Part shown: piece after piece, positions 1 to 10,650 of the stretch
Layout: every line of letters begins with the position of its first letter
Position numbering within the stretch: the stretch's first letter is position 1
Assembly: GCA_026826555.1 (NCBI GenBank)
Contig: JAKSZT010053928.1
Coordinates: 46,266,985-46,330,984, forward strand
From: Tolypeutes matacus
Lineage: Eukaryota > Chordata > Mammalia > Cingulata > Chlamyphoridae
Reading direction: 5' to 3'
DNA length: 64,000 nucleotides
Notes under the pieces: generated by a model
Seen by the model: the letters and a program-made list of their open reading frames with translations, nothing else
The model's database searches: none
What the model was told of the DNA's origin: nothing
Made by a program: the position numbers and the translations under genes

Positions 1-84
1 TCTCCAGGACTGCTTGGCAGTACTCTACTCTTCGGAAGCTAGTAGCATTGTGAGCACTATCTGATACTGTTAGGTTATTATCGT

Positions 85-200
85 ATTCCAGGAGCTAGCA
101 CACTACAGCCTGTGCACCAAATCTACCCCCAACTCCCCAGAACTACGTTCTTCTTTGTGGCCAACTAGCTGAGAGTGACTTTCACGTTTTTATTTTACAT
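85..200 (-). mobile_element. Possible hAT-type DNA transposon fragment
   Basis: Read on the minus strand, the block ends in a sequence resembling the terminal part of the abundant mammalian hAT/MER element whose end reads 'gtagtttgccgacccctg'. A better preserved copy of the same kind lies at 4871-5037. The match here is short and diverged, so this is a weak call. The rest of 1-570 shows no recognisable element or gene. Confidence 0.25.
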
Positions 201-574
201 TATATTTGAATTTGTTATGAACATTCAAATTTATCCCTTCACTTAAGAAGACAAGGGGGTATAGCTACATGAAAAATGCCTGGAAACTTGGGAGAGGCAC
301 ATGTAGACCATGTCTAAGTGCATCATCTGAGTGTATGGGGCACTGTATGTGTTCAGGCTTGCTGATGCTGAGTTCGGGCGATGGTGGTTGTTGGCTTCTT
401 GAAAGAGATAGCTTTCAGGAGTGGAAATTTTTTTGGAGAGAGGGGTTGAAGGATAGGAGTGAGATGGAACTTCTGGAACCAAAGCTCAGAGGCAGATACC
501 ATTAAGATGTGTTCAAGGTTTGTGTGGCAAGGAAAGGGAACTGATACTTTTCAGAGCTTTCTGAAGATTCTTTG

Positions 575-725
575 CTAAGCATTTACACATGACATCTCCT
601 TTACTCTTGAAAACAGTCCCACAAAATGTGTGCTGTCCATGCTTTACACATGAGGACATTGAGATTCCAGGAGTTGAAGCAACCTGCTATAGGCCACACA
701 GCTAGTAAATAGAACATATGATCTT
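575..725 (-). repeat. MIR SINE, antisense
   Basis: The segment carries the antisense MIR pattern: a rise towards 'acacatgaggacattgagat' (the antisense of the MIR 'cctcatctgtaaaatgggga' region), then 'ccacacagctagtaaatagaac', the antisense of the conserved core. MIR is an ancient tRNA-derived SINE mobilised by L2 and found across mammals. It is diverged and inactive. Confidence 0.6.
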
Positions 726-899
726 TCATCTCTACCATGCATGTATTTTATTTTATACCTATGATGTCAATACCCCAAATGGTGATGGCAGGTTCCAAGG
801 TAAAAACTGCACACCACTTGTTCTGAATACTGTTCTTTTTCTTTGATACAACATTCGTGACCATACCTGGTCATGTATCTTCAGTTCCCAAACCCACTG

Positions 900-1245
900 A
901 GTGCTGTCGAGCTTCCATGTATTATTGAATGCTTATCCTTCTATCATGGATGTCTCTCCCAATTTCTGTACTCAGAAATTTCTATTCATCCTTCAAACCC
1001 TACCTCAAAAGCTACCTCATCTTAGGCATGATCTTCTAATCCTCCAGGCAGTTAGTCAAGATCCTCTGAACTTGTTAGAAGTATTCTTTTACACAACTCT
1101 GATAGAAAAAAATTCTATTGCCGCCTTCTTCAATTGACTGTGAACCCTTGAGAACCAAAATGAAAGACCATTGTTGTGGCTCCAGCATGTAGCACAAATG
1201 CTGACATATAGATCTTAGATTTTGGTGACACAATGAATAAGGAAA
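900..1245 (+). repeat. L2 LINE 3' fragment
   Basis: The order of short motifs follows the L2 3' end: a 'ttctattcatccttcaaaccc' type block, then 'ctacctcatcttaggcatg', then 'gactgtgaacccttgagaac' and a final 'tgacatatagatctt' like tail, matching the L2 pattern of 'cttcaggtctcagc...gactgtgagctccttgagggc...cacatagtaggc'. The copy is highly diverged. Overlapping small open frames at 901-1137 and 1075-1452 lie in this repeat and are not genes. Confidence 0.5.
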
Positions 1246-1450
1246 GGAATAAACAAACAAACAGATCAGTAAATAACAGGGTAATGAGTGAATGAATGAA
1301 TAAATGGACAAATAGTAGGTGAGAGTTGCTCTTTCACTTGGATGCAGCATTTGCTTGTTGTACTCGCTGCAGATTTCATTGTAATCCCTGGCCATCAGAA
1401 CCCACCACGTCCCAATAACTTCTATCCAGTAAGGTACTCTGCTCCCTGCC

Positions 1451-1531
1451 AACCCATTGCTTATTTAAAAAAAAAAAATTTTTTTTAAATTTTATTTATT
1501 TATTTATTTATTTTATTTTAACCCATTGCTT
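1451..1531 (-). mobile_element. Tail-only retroposon with 12-bp target-site duplication
   Basis: A perfect direct repeat, aacccattgctt, sits at 1451-1462 and again at 1520-1531. Between them are only 57 bases (1463-1519) made of an A run, a T run and TTTA repeats. This is what remains when an L1-driven insertion copies little more than the poly(A) tail of its RNA; T-rich on this strand means the insert points to the minus strand. The TTTA-type tail resembles the tails of the DAS-SINEs elsewhere in the window. Confidence 0.75.
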
Positions 1532-1532
1532 T

Positions 1533-1834
1533 TAACTCAGATTGGCAAACACTTTGGGGTCAGCCCTAGTTCCTGTAGGGCATAAGTATGAGGACCCTAA
1601 CTGAATGAGATTTCACCTCAGCATCAGGTTTTTAACAACCATTAAGTTTTGGCAATTGCATAACCATTGACTGTTGTATCAATATCTAAATATACCAAAG
1701 GTACTTTTAATGTGGTATGAATTTTTTTATATGCAAGTTACCATCAAAAGAAGTCCTTGAAATCCTCTTGTAGGTGAATCTGAGCAACTATCAAATTTAA
1801 ATAGTAAAGCATTGTTAAGTGGGCTTTTTAAGAC
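1533..1834. other. Unique sequence, nothing recognised
   Basis: AT-rich unique DNA between the tail-only retroposon and the next block. I see no repeat family, RNA gene or coding signal. Confidence 0.5.
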
Positions 1835-2165
1835 CATTTGCAGATGGGACCACCGAGACAGGCACATCAAGGTCGTTCCGCAGAAAGGCAGTTGAGTCGC
1901 TCGATTTCCTCGACCCTGCAGCCGGCATCGCTCTTTAATCTCTTCTGCCTTTCTTGGTTTCTGGGGAGGAACAATGGCCCCCAAACAGGGTACAGCATCT
2001 GCATGATAACTCAGTGCAGCCAAGCCCATATAAATATTGCATCGCTTTAAATTTTCATAAACCGTAATCCATAATGGCTCCCGAAGCACCAACTATTTTC
2101 TCTCCACTACATATCATGCATTTTTAACCGTTTATAATTACCCGATTAAACAGCAGGCCATGGGG
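1835..2165. promoter_or_regulatory. Candidate conserved non-coding element
   Basis: This block differs from its surroundings. It has several CpG dinucleotides (around 1870-1930) in an otherwise CpG-poor region, no sign of any repeat, and an AT-rich section near 2025-2080 with homeodomain-like TAAT cores including 'accgtaatccataatggc'. It also contains open frames on both strands (1727-2092 minus, 121 codons; 1838-2050 plus), but neither resembles a known protein and neither has evident splice-site framing. Sequence texture is the only support; a non-coding regulatory element is the favoured reading, an unrecognised exon the alternative. Confidence 0.3.
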
Positions 2166-3390
2166 GCTCACAGGAGTCATTAACTCAACAAGTCTTGTAA
2201 CCTGGCACCAGGGACAGGTCTTGCCTGAGGGGTTGGTGGGTGTGTTCACCCAGGTGTCCCAAAGGAGCAGAGTTCCCCTCTCAGTCCACTGCTCCTTCAG
2301 GAGGTGAAACTTCCAACTAAACTTGAACATAGCTAACAGGGAGAAGAAAGGTGGAAATGCTAGCACCAGCCTTTAAAATGGGGAGGATGTCCCAGGACAG
2401 GAGATGGTGACAAGAGTCACCTGGGCATCTGTTCTCCATCCTGTTCATTTCTACTGGTCAATGTTCTTTCTGTGCAGAAGTACCCCAGGTGTCCCTCTTT
2501 AGCACACTAAATATGCTGAGTCTCCTTAGCTCCTTCCATTAAAAGGCGTGATTTATTCTTGAGTGTGCTGCTTCTGAGAGGCTGATGTACACGAGTGAGT
2601 ATTATTTCAACACATCACATAGGTCAGATTTGTGGCAACCCAAAGCTCACAGGCTGTGATCATGATACACTACTGAACTGTGTGTGCTGAGAATAGCACC
2701 CACTTCATTTTGTATTGGGATAAAAAAAATCTGTGGTGGTGCTTTTGATACATTTAGTTTACTAACCTTCCCTTCATTTAAAACTGGTATGAACTCCTCT
2801 CTCTAAAACATTTCCCCCATGCCCCACATTTTTCTAAAAGGTCTTGCCCTCAATCCCTATGCCATTACGTACAAGGCTTTGAGAAAGAGAATATATTTAA
2901 TGTTGTCTTCATCTCTGCTCACCCATCAGGTATAACAGCAGTGCTATGCAGTAAAGATTTGTTGAAGAATCATGGTCAACCTATAAATAGATCTTTCTTT
3001 GCAAGTTCTATAAGGGATTTTGGATTTTGAAATTCATAAACAGCAAAAATAGGCATTAATTTTACAATGGCATTTCTGTGAGCCTGGGTGAAAGGGACTA
3101 GAATATAAGCAGACACCATTTTTGGCAGATTCAGAAAAATGTATTGGCACATAGGAAGCTTTGGCAAATATTAAGTGATGGAGATTAGTTGGCCTGTCCT
3201 TCTTTTGTGCTTTTGTGTGTTGTATTCAGACACTGGCACCATGTTTTTCTAGTCTTTCTAATGTCTCACTGTTTTTTTTTTTTTTAATTAATGGGTAAAA
3301 ATAAAAATTCTCACAATACATACAAACATTTGCAAAATGATATATAAATATATATGCATATATGTGTATTTGCTTACAAAAATGTTGTTT
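2166..3390. other. Unique sequence, nothing recognised
   Basis: About 1.2 kb of AT-rich unique DNA. Small open frames at 2124-2366 and 2976-3167 on the minus strand show no protein family features. A run of 14 T lies near 3271-3286. Confidence 0.5.
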
Positions 3391-3412
3391 ATATATATAT
3401 ATATATACACAT
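3391..3412. repeat. (TA)n microsatellite
   Basis: Alternating TA followed by a short ACACATATAT stretch, directly abutting the 3' end of the L1 copy that follows. It may be the degenerated tail of that L1. Confidence 0.8.
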
Positions 3413-3414
3413 AT

Positions 3415-3971
3415 ATTTTAAGAGGTGCTTAGATTACCCAAAATATTACACAGAACCCACTGGGATTCCCATGTTGCCCACCTCCCACACCTCCCACCAN
3501 NNNNNNNNNNNNNNNNNNNNNNNNNNNNNNNNNNNNNNNNNNNNNNNNNNNNNNNNNNNNNNNNNNNNNNNNNNNNNNNNNNNNNNNNNNNNNNNNNNNN
3601 NNNNNNNNNNNNNNNNNNNNNNNNNNNNNNNNNNNNNNNNNNNNNNNNNNNNNNNNNNNNNNNNNNNNNNNNNNNNNNNNNNNNNNNNNNNNNNNNNNNN
3701 NNNNNNNNNNNNNNNNNNNNNNNNNNNNNNNNNNNNNNNNNNNNNNNNNNNNNNNNNNNNNNNNNNNNNNNNNNNNNNNNNNNNNNNNNNNNNNNNNNNN
3801 NNNNNNNNNNNNNNNNNNNNNNNNNNNNNNNNNNNNNNNNNNNNNNNNNNNNNNNNNNNNNNNNNNNNNNNNNNNNNNNNNNNNNNNNNNNNNNNNNNNT
3901 AGGTTTGAATAGAAGGGACTGGTGAACCATGTGCAGGGAGGACTTATTTGAGTCTAATTCTGTCACACTGT
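3415..3971 (-). mobile_element. L1 3' UTR fragment, antisense, interrupted by assembly gap
   Basis: The left flank (to 3499) matches the start of the larger copies at 8370, 22325 and 44220: an A-tail remnant, then 'gcttagatta', 'ggattcccat' and a CCTCCCAC-rich stretch. The right flank (3900-3971) matches copy 1 at 9101-9170. Both flanks are therefore parts of one antisense L1 3' UTR and the gap falls within it. The copy stops near 3971, well before the second module seen in the other copies. Confidence 0.8.
3500..3899. other. Assembly gap (400 N)
   Basis: Exactly 400 N. The equivalent interval in the copy at 8.4-9.1 kb is about 648 bases and in the copy at 22.4-23.1 kb about 655, so the run length is probably a placeholder or an underestimate. 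Open frames drawn through this gap are meaningless. Confidence 0.99.
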
Positions 3972-4255
3972 TGTTTTTGTATCAGTATTCAGGTTTTGGG
4001 AGAAATAAACCACCAATCAGGATTGGAGGAACAGATGTAAATTAGGTGATATGAGCTAAGAGGAGAGATCAGACCATACAAATTAGCTTTATGCAAGGCA
4101 TTTTTGTGTGTTTTGTTGTTGTTGTTTAAATAAAGATTTATTTTGGGATTCCTTTAAATAGAAAGTAAATGCCTTTGAAATGTGGAAACATTTTACTTTT
4201 ATATGCTACCCCAGACTGCCCTTCTGATACGCTATGCAGAAGCCCACCTATAGGC
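3972..4255. other. Unique sequence
   Basis: No recognised repeat or gene signal in this short interval between the gap-bearing L1 fragment and the L2 copy. Confidence 0.4.
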
Positions 4256-4812
4256 TGCACCCTGTGCAGGGGCCCACCTTTCTGCTTCTGCTGATGCTCT
4301 TGATTCTAGAACAATCTGCTATTCTTTATGTCTCAACCCAAGCTCTTCTTTTTCTTTTCTTTTTTTTTTTTTTAAGATTTATTTATTTACTTTATTTTTC
4401 TTTATCTATTACCCACCTCCCCAAGATGGTTCTCTCATCTGTCTGCTCATTGTTTGCTAACCTTCTCCAGGAGGCACCGGGAAGTGAACCCGGGACTTCC
4501 CATGTGATAGGTGGGTGCCCATCTGGTTGAGCCACATCCTCTTCCCCCAAGCTCTTCTTTCCATTTGACTCTCAAATTAAATTTTTTCCATCTCCAATTC
4601 TACCTTTTGCTTCCCTTCTTTGAAATCCTTCAGTACTTGTACTCTACATTACAGCACTTGTCTCCTAGTGCTGTGGTGCCTTTTTTGCCTCTAATTTTTA
4701 TGAATCTCTTTGCTTTTTCTCCACAGTTTTATTTTTGTTCCTCAAGAGTAGGCAGCATGTCTCCCAGTGTTTAATAAATGCTTGTTAGCTGATTTATTCA
4801 GCCAAGTACACC
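4256..4812 (+). repeat. L2 LINE 3' fragment, split by a SINE
   Basis: Two pieces, 4256-4338 and 4561-4812, read as one L2 3' end once the SINE at 4352-4547 is set aside. The right piece ends in the usual L2 way: 'aagagtaggcagcatgtctcc', then 'taataaatgcttgttagctg'. The SINE must be younger than the L2. Confidence 0.6.
4339..4560 (-). mobile_element. Monomeric DAS-SINE with 13-bp target-site duplication
   Basis: Perfect direct repeats caagctcttcttt at 4339-4351 and 4548-4560 bracket a 196-base antisense insert. Read on the minus strand it begins with a tRNA-like head containing 'gatgtggctcaaccagatgg' (A-box-like) and a B-box-like 'gggttcacttcc', followed by a body and a tail of TAAA repeats and A residues. 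This is the xenarthran DAS-SINE pattern, copied by L1 machinery. It sits within an L2. Confidence 0.9.
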
Positions 4813-4870
4813 CATTAGTTTCATTAAAATAAAAAAACAAACTCAAATGCTCATTGAAAGCAGGAGTTGA

Positions 4871-5037
4871 AGAACATTTTCTATAAAGGGGAAGGTGGGA
4901 AACATATTAGGCTTTGCTGGCCAGACTGTAGCGCAAAAGTGGTCATAGACAATTCATCAACATGTAGGTGAGGCTGCTTCCAATAAAACTTTATTTACAA
5001 AAATGGGCAGTGGGAGAGATTTTGTGAATCCCTGATT
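4871..5037 (+). mobile_element. hAT-type MER DNA transposon fragment
   Basis: Contains the characteristic order 'ttaggctttgctggccagac', 'tagcgcaaaagtggtcatag', 'ccaataaaactttatttaca' and a closing region with 'gggagagattttgtgaatcc'. This corresponds to the widespread mammalian non-autonomous hAT element with 'aaagggccag...ttaggctttg' near its start. I do not assign a subfamily. Confidence 0.75.
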
Positions 5038-5369
5038 TAAAACATAGGAAAAACTCTCTTATGGTGTACCCTTTTAACCTTAGAGTAACTAAATAGAATT
5101 GTCTAAATCACATGGAATGTGCATCACATTCACCAGAGCAAGAAAAGGATATCGTCAGTGTGTCCCTTGTCCTCAGACACTAACATTTTAATGGTTACTC
5201 AGAATGTGATAATCAAGTGGTCTCCTTTTTCTCTTTAAAAGTAATGTTTATTCTGGCTACTCTTCTACAGTGCTGTCGGGACTAAAAATCAGTTCAACCT
5301 TTCTGGAAGCATGTTGGTACTATATATCATAAAATGTTCATAGCCATCAATTCCTTTCTGGAAAGTATG
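5038..5369. other. Unique sequence
   Basis: No element or gene recognised. Confidence 0.4.
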
Positions 5370-5520
5370 CTGAGAAAGTCATTAATTCATTCAACGTATA
5401 TTTACTGAGAGCCTATAAATGGGCTAGGCCTGTGCTACATGTTGGGTCACTATGGAAGTGAGCAAAGATTGGGCTGTAGCTGGTCCCTTACAACATTGCC
5501 ACTAAGAGAAATCAATAATA
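5370..5520 (+). repeat. Possible ancient mammalian interspersed repeat
   Basis: Begins 'tcattcaacgtatatttact', runs through 'gggctaggcctgtgctaca' and continues towards 'tggtcccttacaac', matching the common old mammalian repeat pattern 'attcaacaaatatttattgagc...gccaggcactg...tgaacaaaacag...ccctgccctcatgg'. Family name not certain. Confidence 0.4.
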
Positions 5521-6371
5521 ACCCTTGAATCCAACCAGGCAGAGTTGTGAAACTAGTATATCCATATCATGGAATATTTGCAATCATTAAAAAGGACATT
5601 TTAGAAGAATTTTAATTACACAGAAAGATATTCAAATATATTTAGGAATAAAGTAGGTTAAATCTATTTACAGAAAATCTTTTAGAACTTTAAAAATGTA
5701 TAAATATGCATAGGTAAAAGGACTTGATAATGATGTTTACCACAATATCATCAATCACTCTCTCTTGGTGGTGGAATTCCCAATCATTCTCCCCATCCAT
5801 TTGCTTCTCATATTTTTCTAAAATAATGATGTGTCATTTATGCAAACAAAAAAGAAAATCTGAAATTATGCAGAATTACTAATAATAAAGGATGGCTCCC
5901 ACCAAAGGAAGTTTAGGATGGCTTTCTGCTTGGCAAACACGGGGAATCTTATTCCAGGAAAATTACTGCTGAGTTGGCCGTAAGATTATGCATGCCCCTC
6001 TTTATACTGATTCAAATCTGGAAATCTTTCTCCATCAATCAGAATATTGTGCAGAATTGAATCTTTTACATTTAATGTTGACTAGCTATGGGTTAACCAG
6101 AAGTTCTGTTGTAGCACCCTTCTCATTCTCCATGTCCCCCATTCTGCTGTGGCACATCCAGTCTCATGAATATAATTGAATCTCCTTTGGAAGATTCAGT
6201 GCATTTCAGGACCCGAGGGCTACAAAACTGACCATCAATTATCATCGTCTAGGACAAAAGATATAGATGTGGAAGATACAGATTATTGAGCTGAATGTGA
6301 AATGATTCCCGGATAGCCTCTGGAAATTGCTTTGCTGAATAAATCCCTGATGTCAGTGAGTTTTTCTTATG

Positions 6372-6403
<32 letters not shown>

Positions 6404-7449
6404 GCCTCTTCTGAAAGCTTGCTTAGTCCAGGGAAAGAAAAGGAAAGTAATCCAGTGATTTGAACTTTCTAGTTAAGAGCCTTGTTGCTCCAGATGATTA
6501 TTCCACACCTCCCCTCTCTTTTTCATCTATATAAAATATGAAAAACATGCTGTTTCTAGTCTATTATCTTGATGTCTTTCCATGAGCACTGGGTGTTTAT
6601 CCAAGTCTGTAATGCTGTCTCTTGGGCCCGTGAGTTCCCTGGCTCCTGTAGTACTTCATCTGCCAAAGTCTTTACCTGGATCAAACCAGGTTGACATGAA
6701 CTGCAAAGGCTGCTTAAGTGGAGTAGAAGTTGTCAGAGGCAGCCAGGGATCCAAATGAGAGGAGTGAGTGCATGAGAAGCCTGGCTCACCCCCTTGGCCT
6801 TGTTGAGGACAGGAGACTTTTGTCAGTTTTCACACCCTATTGCATCTCCTCATCTCTTAGAACTGCCACCTTTTCCACAACTCACCATCTTCCCCAGTTT
6901 ACCACCCAGCAGCAGAGATCCTCCTTAGGTTATTTCTCTGCATAGATCCATGAAGCATCAGGTTCCAGAGTTTTGCATAATTATTGAAAAACCCAGCTAG
7001 TGTGCTGCACCTGAAATCACAGGTGTGCTGAGATGCTGATTCCCCTCAGCCACCAGGGCACCCAGGTGGACTCACCATCAGCCTCAAGCAGCCTCTTCCA
7101 CTAGTGTAGAATACTCATATTTTTATTTTTATTAGATTATCTCTTGGAAAATTGGGAGGCACTGACCACCTTTTCCAGAGTGTGATCTGGGGAACATTTC
7201 CTGCTGCAAGATAAAATATCTGACCACGTTTAGGTTCACATTTATATGGGGATCATTGCTCTCTCTAGTCTAGGATAGCCCTTTCATTTTATAGAGAGGA
7301 GCATAATAGTTTACAGAGCTGGGGCCAGCATGTTGATTTCTTGCCTTACTTTTCAGTTTTTCCTTTTCTGCTCAGCTGTGGAAGACAGCTGAATGCTATT
7401 GATTTCTTGGACACAAAAGCATCACACAATTGATGTGATGGAAAATGCC
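5521..7449. other. Unique sequence with a 28-base T run
   Basis: Mostly unique AT-rich DNA. A run of 28 T at 6376-6403 is flanked by short GCC repeats and could be the tail of a lost retroposon, but no body is visible. Small open frames at 5988-6179 and 6730-6945 show no family features. Confidence 0.45.
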
Positions 7450-7545
7450 TTGCCTTAGAAGACCAGGGTTTGGTTCCATTTTTGACTCTTGCACAAGCCA
7501 CTCTAGTCTTCATTTTAGAGAAATGGATAAGTCTTCTAGAGTGTG
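7450..7545 (+). repeat. Possible MIR fragment
   Basis: The order 'gaccagggtttggttcc', 'gactcttgcacaagccact' and 'cattttagagaaatgga' resembles the MIR core. Short and diverged. Confidence 0.35.
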
Positions 7546-8320
7546 CAATGGCTTATCCAGAGTAGCAGAAGCTAAAGGGAAATAACCTGTACATATTTTG
7601 ATTGCTGGTTAGTGCTGAAGCTGAGCCTTGGACAGAGCTTTCTTCCCTCTAGCTTAACCTCCCCTTGTATTTTCCACACCACTGCATTTCTAAGGACACA
7701 ATTACATTAAGAGAAGACTTATTGTCCAATCATCAGTGCTTGTTTCTGTGCTGGCAGAAAACAAAATGCTAACACTAGTAAGTAGTGAGAACTTTCTTTT
7801 TCTAGCTTTGACCAAGAAGAGATTCTTTCTGTAGAGTCACCATCTGGAATGTGCCAAGTTGTGAAATGACCTCTCGCCACCGCATGGACCAAAGCTTCTA
7901 GAACAGGGTGAGCAAGCAAAATCTTCACATGGAGAAGTGTGGATTAGGCTAGAAACACACGTTTTCCTGCTTCTCTTTTTCTTGTTCAACAACGAGGAGC
8001 TGAAGCATTCATGAAAAGTGTTAGGTTAATTCCATCTGGATTTATGTCAAACATATTAAGTTTGAAATCCTAAAGATAGAATGGTTCTATAATTTTGAGT
8101 TATGGAGTGCCTGTTAAAATATATTCAAACAACCATGTTTGTAATGATGACTGCTATATCATACTGTCTTTCAGAAGCATGACAAATATAGCTCGTTTTA
8201 TAAATATGTAAATGCAATTCATTGCTATTTCGTTAATGTTGAATTTCACTGACTCAAATTATTTTTCTAAAATAAGGTTCTCCGAATGGCTTATATCACC
8301 TTCATGGCTAGTTGTCTACA
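7546..8320. other. Unique sequence
   Basis: No recognised repeat or gene. The 69-codon minus frame at 7719-7928 has no recognisable features. Confidence 0.45.
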
Positions 8321-9736
8321 TCCTCTCTCTCTCTCTCTCTTTTTTTTTAAATAATAATTTTATTTTTTATTTTTTAAAAGATACTTAGATTACATAAATG
8401 TTACACAAAAATTGTAGGGATTCCCATATGTCCCACCTCCCACTCCTCCCACAACCTCCCACATAAACATCCTTCATTAGTGTGGCACATCACCTGCAAT
8501 GGATATACACATCTTGGGGCTTTGCCACTAAGCATAGACCATAGTTCACATTGTGGAACACACTCTCACACACAGTTCTGCATGTTATATAATGATATAA
8601 AATGGCCTATATCTGTCATTGCAGTGTCACTAAGGATAATTCCCAAGTCCCGAAAAAGCCCCTGTATTACAACTGCTTTTCCCTCTCCCTGCCTCTAAAG
8701 CATCTGGTGGCCACTGGCTCCACATTAATGTTGTAATTACTTCCATTGCTTGAATTACAGTATGTCTATAACAGAATACCAGTAATTCCACTCTAGCCCA
8801 TAGCTCTTCCCCCAATGCTGAGGAGTCTGAGATGGTGATATCCACTCCACCTCCAAGTGAGAGGGGGCTTATATTTCATGGATAAGATGGATAGGATTAT
8901 CCTGCCTGCAGTTACAGACTCTCTCCATTTCCTTGGATGACTGTTGTCCATCATCATCTCCCTACCAGGTGTCCAGGGTGAGTCCATTGAGCTGTAGAGT
9001 AGGAGTTGCAGCGCCACTGAGATTCCGGGCCCAGGTGGCACATGTACAGCCCAAAGACTATGGTCTCTGGAAGTACACCTACAAACTCCGGCAACACATA
9101 TAGGTTTGAATAGAAGGGACAGATGGACCATGTGCAGGGAAGACATATTTGGGTCCAACTCTGTCACTCTCAGGAGCAAGGATTCCAAAGTAGGGCCCAC
9201 TGATAAGGTGCAAAATTCTGGGTCTATCCACCCTGATATAGGACCTGGGTGTCTCCACAGCCCTCAGGAGCCCCTCTATTGGGGCTGATATCCACACTGG
9301 AAGCCTACGAGGTCCTACTGAGATATGCATGACCTCCCAACTCACTTTGAAGTCTCTTAGCCATATGAACTCATTTGTCTTTACCTTTTCCCCATTTTAT
9401 TTGAGGTCTTTTTCCAGTTGTTTTGCCTGTTGGCACTTGTTAGTAATCCCTCGTTGCCAGGGAGGCTCATCCTCAGGAGTCATGTCCCACGCTGGGAGGA
9501 AGATAATGCATTCATATGCTGAGTTTGGCTTAGAGAAAGGCCACATTTGAGCAACAAGGAGGCTCTCAGGAGGCAACCCTTAGGCACCCCATAACAATAG
9601 GCTGTTTCAATTTCAAGAGCCAAGACTCATAAGGCTAGTATCAATAACAAGAGCCCATCAGTGGGTCATCCTCCTTTGCCAGACACTGCCCCTGCACTTG
9701 GGGGACTGTTGCTACTCCCTTGGAAAATATGGCAGA

Positions 9737-10246
9737 GCTGTTGTATTAGTCAGCCAAAGGGGTGCTAATGTAAAATACCAAAAATGGGTTGGTCTTTATA
9801 AAGGGTATTTATTTGGGGTAGAAGTCCACAGAGACCAGGCCATAAAGCGTTAAGTTTCTTCTCTCACCACAGTCCATTGCCACGTGTTAGAGCAAGACAG
9901 CTGCCGGCGTTTGCCACGGTTCAGGCCTCTGGGGTTCCTCTCTTCCCGGGGCTGCGTTTCTCTCCCGGCTTAGCTCCTGTTTCCTCCACAAGGTCAGCTG
10001 TAGACGATCAGGCAAAGGGCTTACTTCTCTTCTCCTGGGGCCTTCTTTCCAACATCAAAACTTCTTCTCGAAAGACTGCTTCAACTGTCCTTTGCCTTGC
10101 CTATTATATTCGATTCCCCACCCACCAAGGGGTGGGGCTCAATGCCCTAATCCTAACCTAATCATGCCCAGATTAACAGATCAGTTTACAAGCATGATTC
10201 AATTATATTTTTGGAATTCATAATTACATCAAACTGCCACAGCTGT
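9737..10246 (-). mobile_element. Solo LTR (500 bp) with 5-bp target-site duplication
   Basis: The 5-base direct repeat gctgt occurs at 9737-9741 and 10242-10246. Between them lies exactly 500 bases starting TGTATTAGTC and ending CTGCCACA on this strand, the TG...CA form of an LTR. Read on the minus strand there is an AATAAA polyadenylation signal at 9808-9813, about 65 bases before the element's end, and a TATA-like AATATAATAG near 10100. The end motif CTGACTAATACA is shared with MaLR/ERVL-type LTRs. CpG-rich sequence around 9900-9965 and a perfect duplication suggest youth. No viral internal region is present. The 94-codon frame at 9877-10161 lies in the LTR and is not a gene. Confidence 0.85.
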
Positions 10247-10440
10247 CCAGGATGGGAATTCAGTATTCTCTCATTTATTGAGTGGTTCTCCACCCCCTGT
10301 GACCATGCCCTGTGAGCATTTGAACAATTTTACATACTTTTTATGTATGTTCAGGTGAACTTCCTCCCATGCATCTCCATCCCTGACACCCCCATCAATG
10401 ATCCTCTTCTGCCCCAGTTGTAACCATTCTGTGATAAAGC

Positions 10441-10650
10441 TTCTTTAAAGATGAAGCCAATACAATAGCCAAATATAATAAATAGGAAAATGAAATAATA
10501 ATGATGTTTGAATGTAAGAGATAAAATACATGAAAACTTTTAAAAGGCTAAAAATAAAATTAAATTAAAGGATTGGGTTATTCAAAAAATAAGAAAAAAA
10601 ATTTAAAAATTAAAAAAATATATATTTTTTGATATTTAGCCTTTTGTCAC
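10441..10650 (-). repeat. A-rich linker between the two L1 3' modules
   Basis: About 200 bases, very A-rich on this strand, with the shared core 'aatgaaataataatgatg'. Equivalent linkers occur at 23906-24110 and 45655-45785, at the same place in the other two copies. Confidence 0.75.

Noticed and set aside
1727..2092. 121-codon minus frame over the CpG-bearing block
   Set aside because: No recognised protein features and no supporting splice context; kept only as an alternative to the non-coding element.
3354..3966. Three frames of 166-182 codons
   Set aside because: They consist mostly of X from the 400-N gap.
6376..6403. Retroposon tail (28 T)
   Set aside because: No body and no convincing flanking duplication beyond GCC.
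9877..10161. 94-codon frame with a GC-rich start
   Set aside because: Entirely inside the solo LTR; no gag, pol or env sequence is present anywhere near it.
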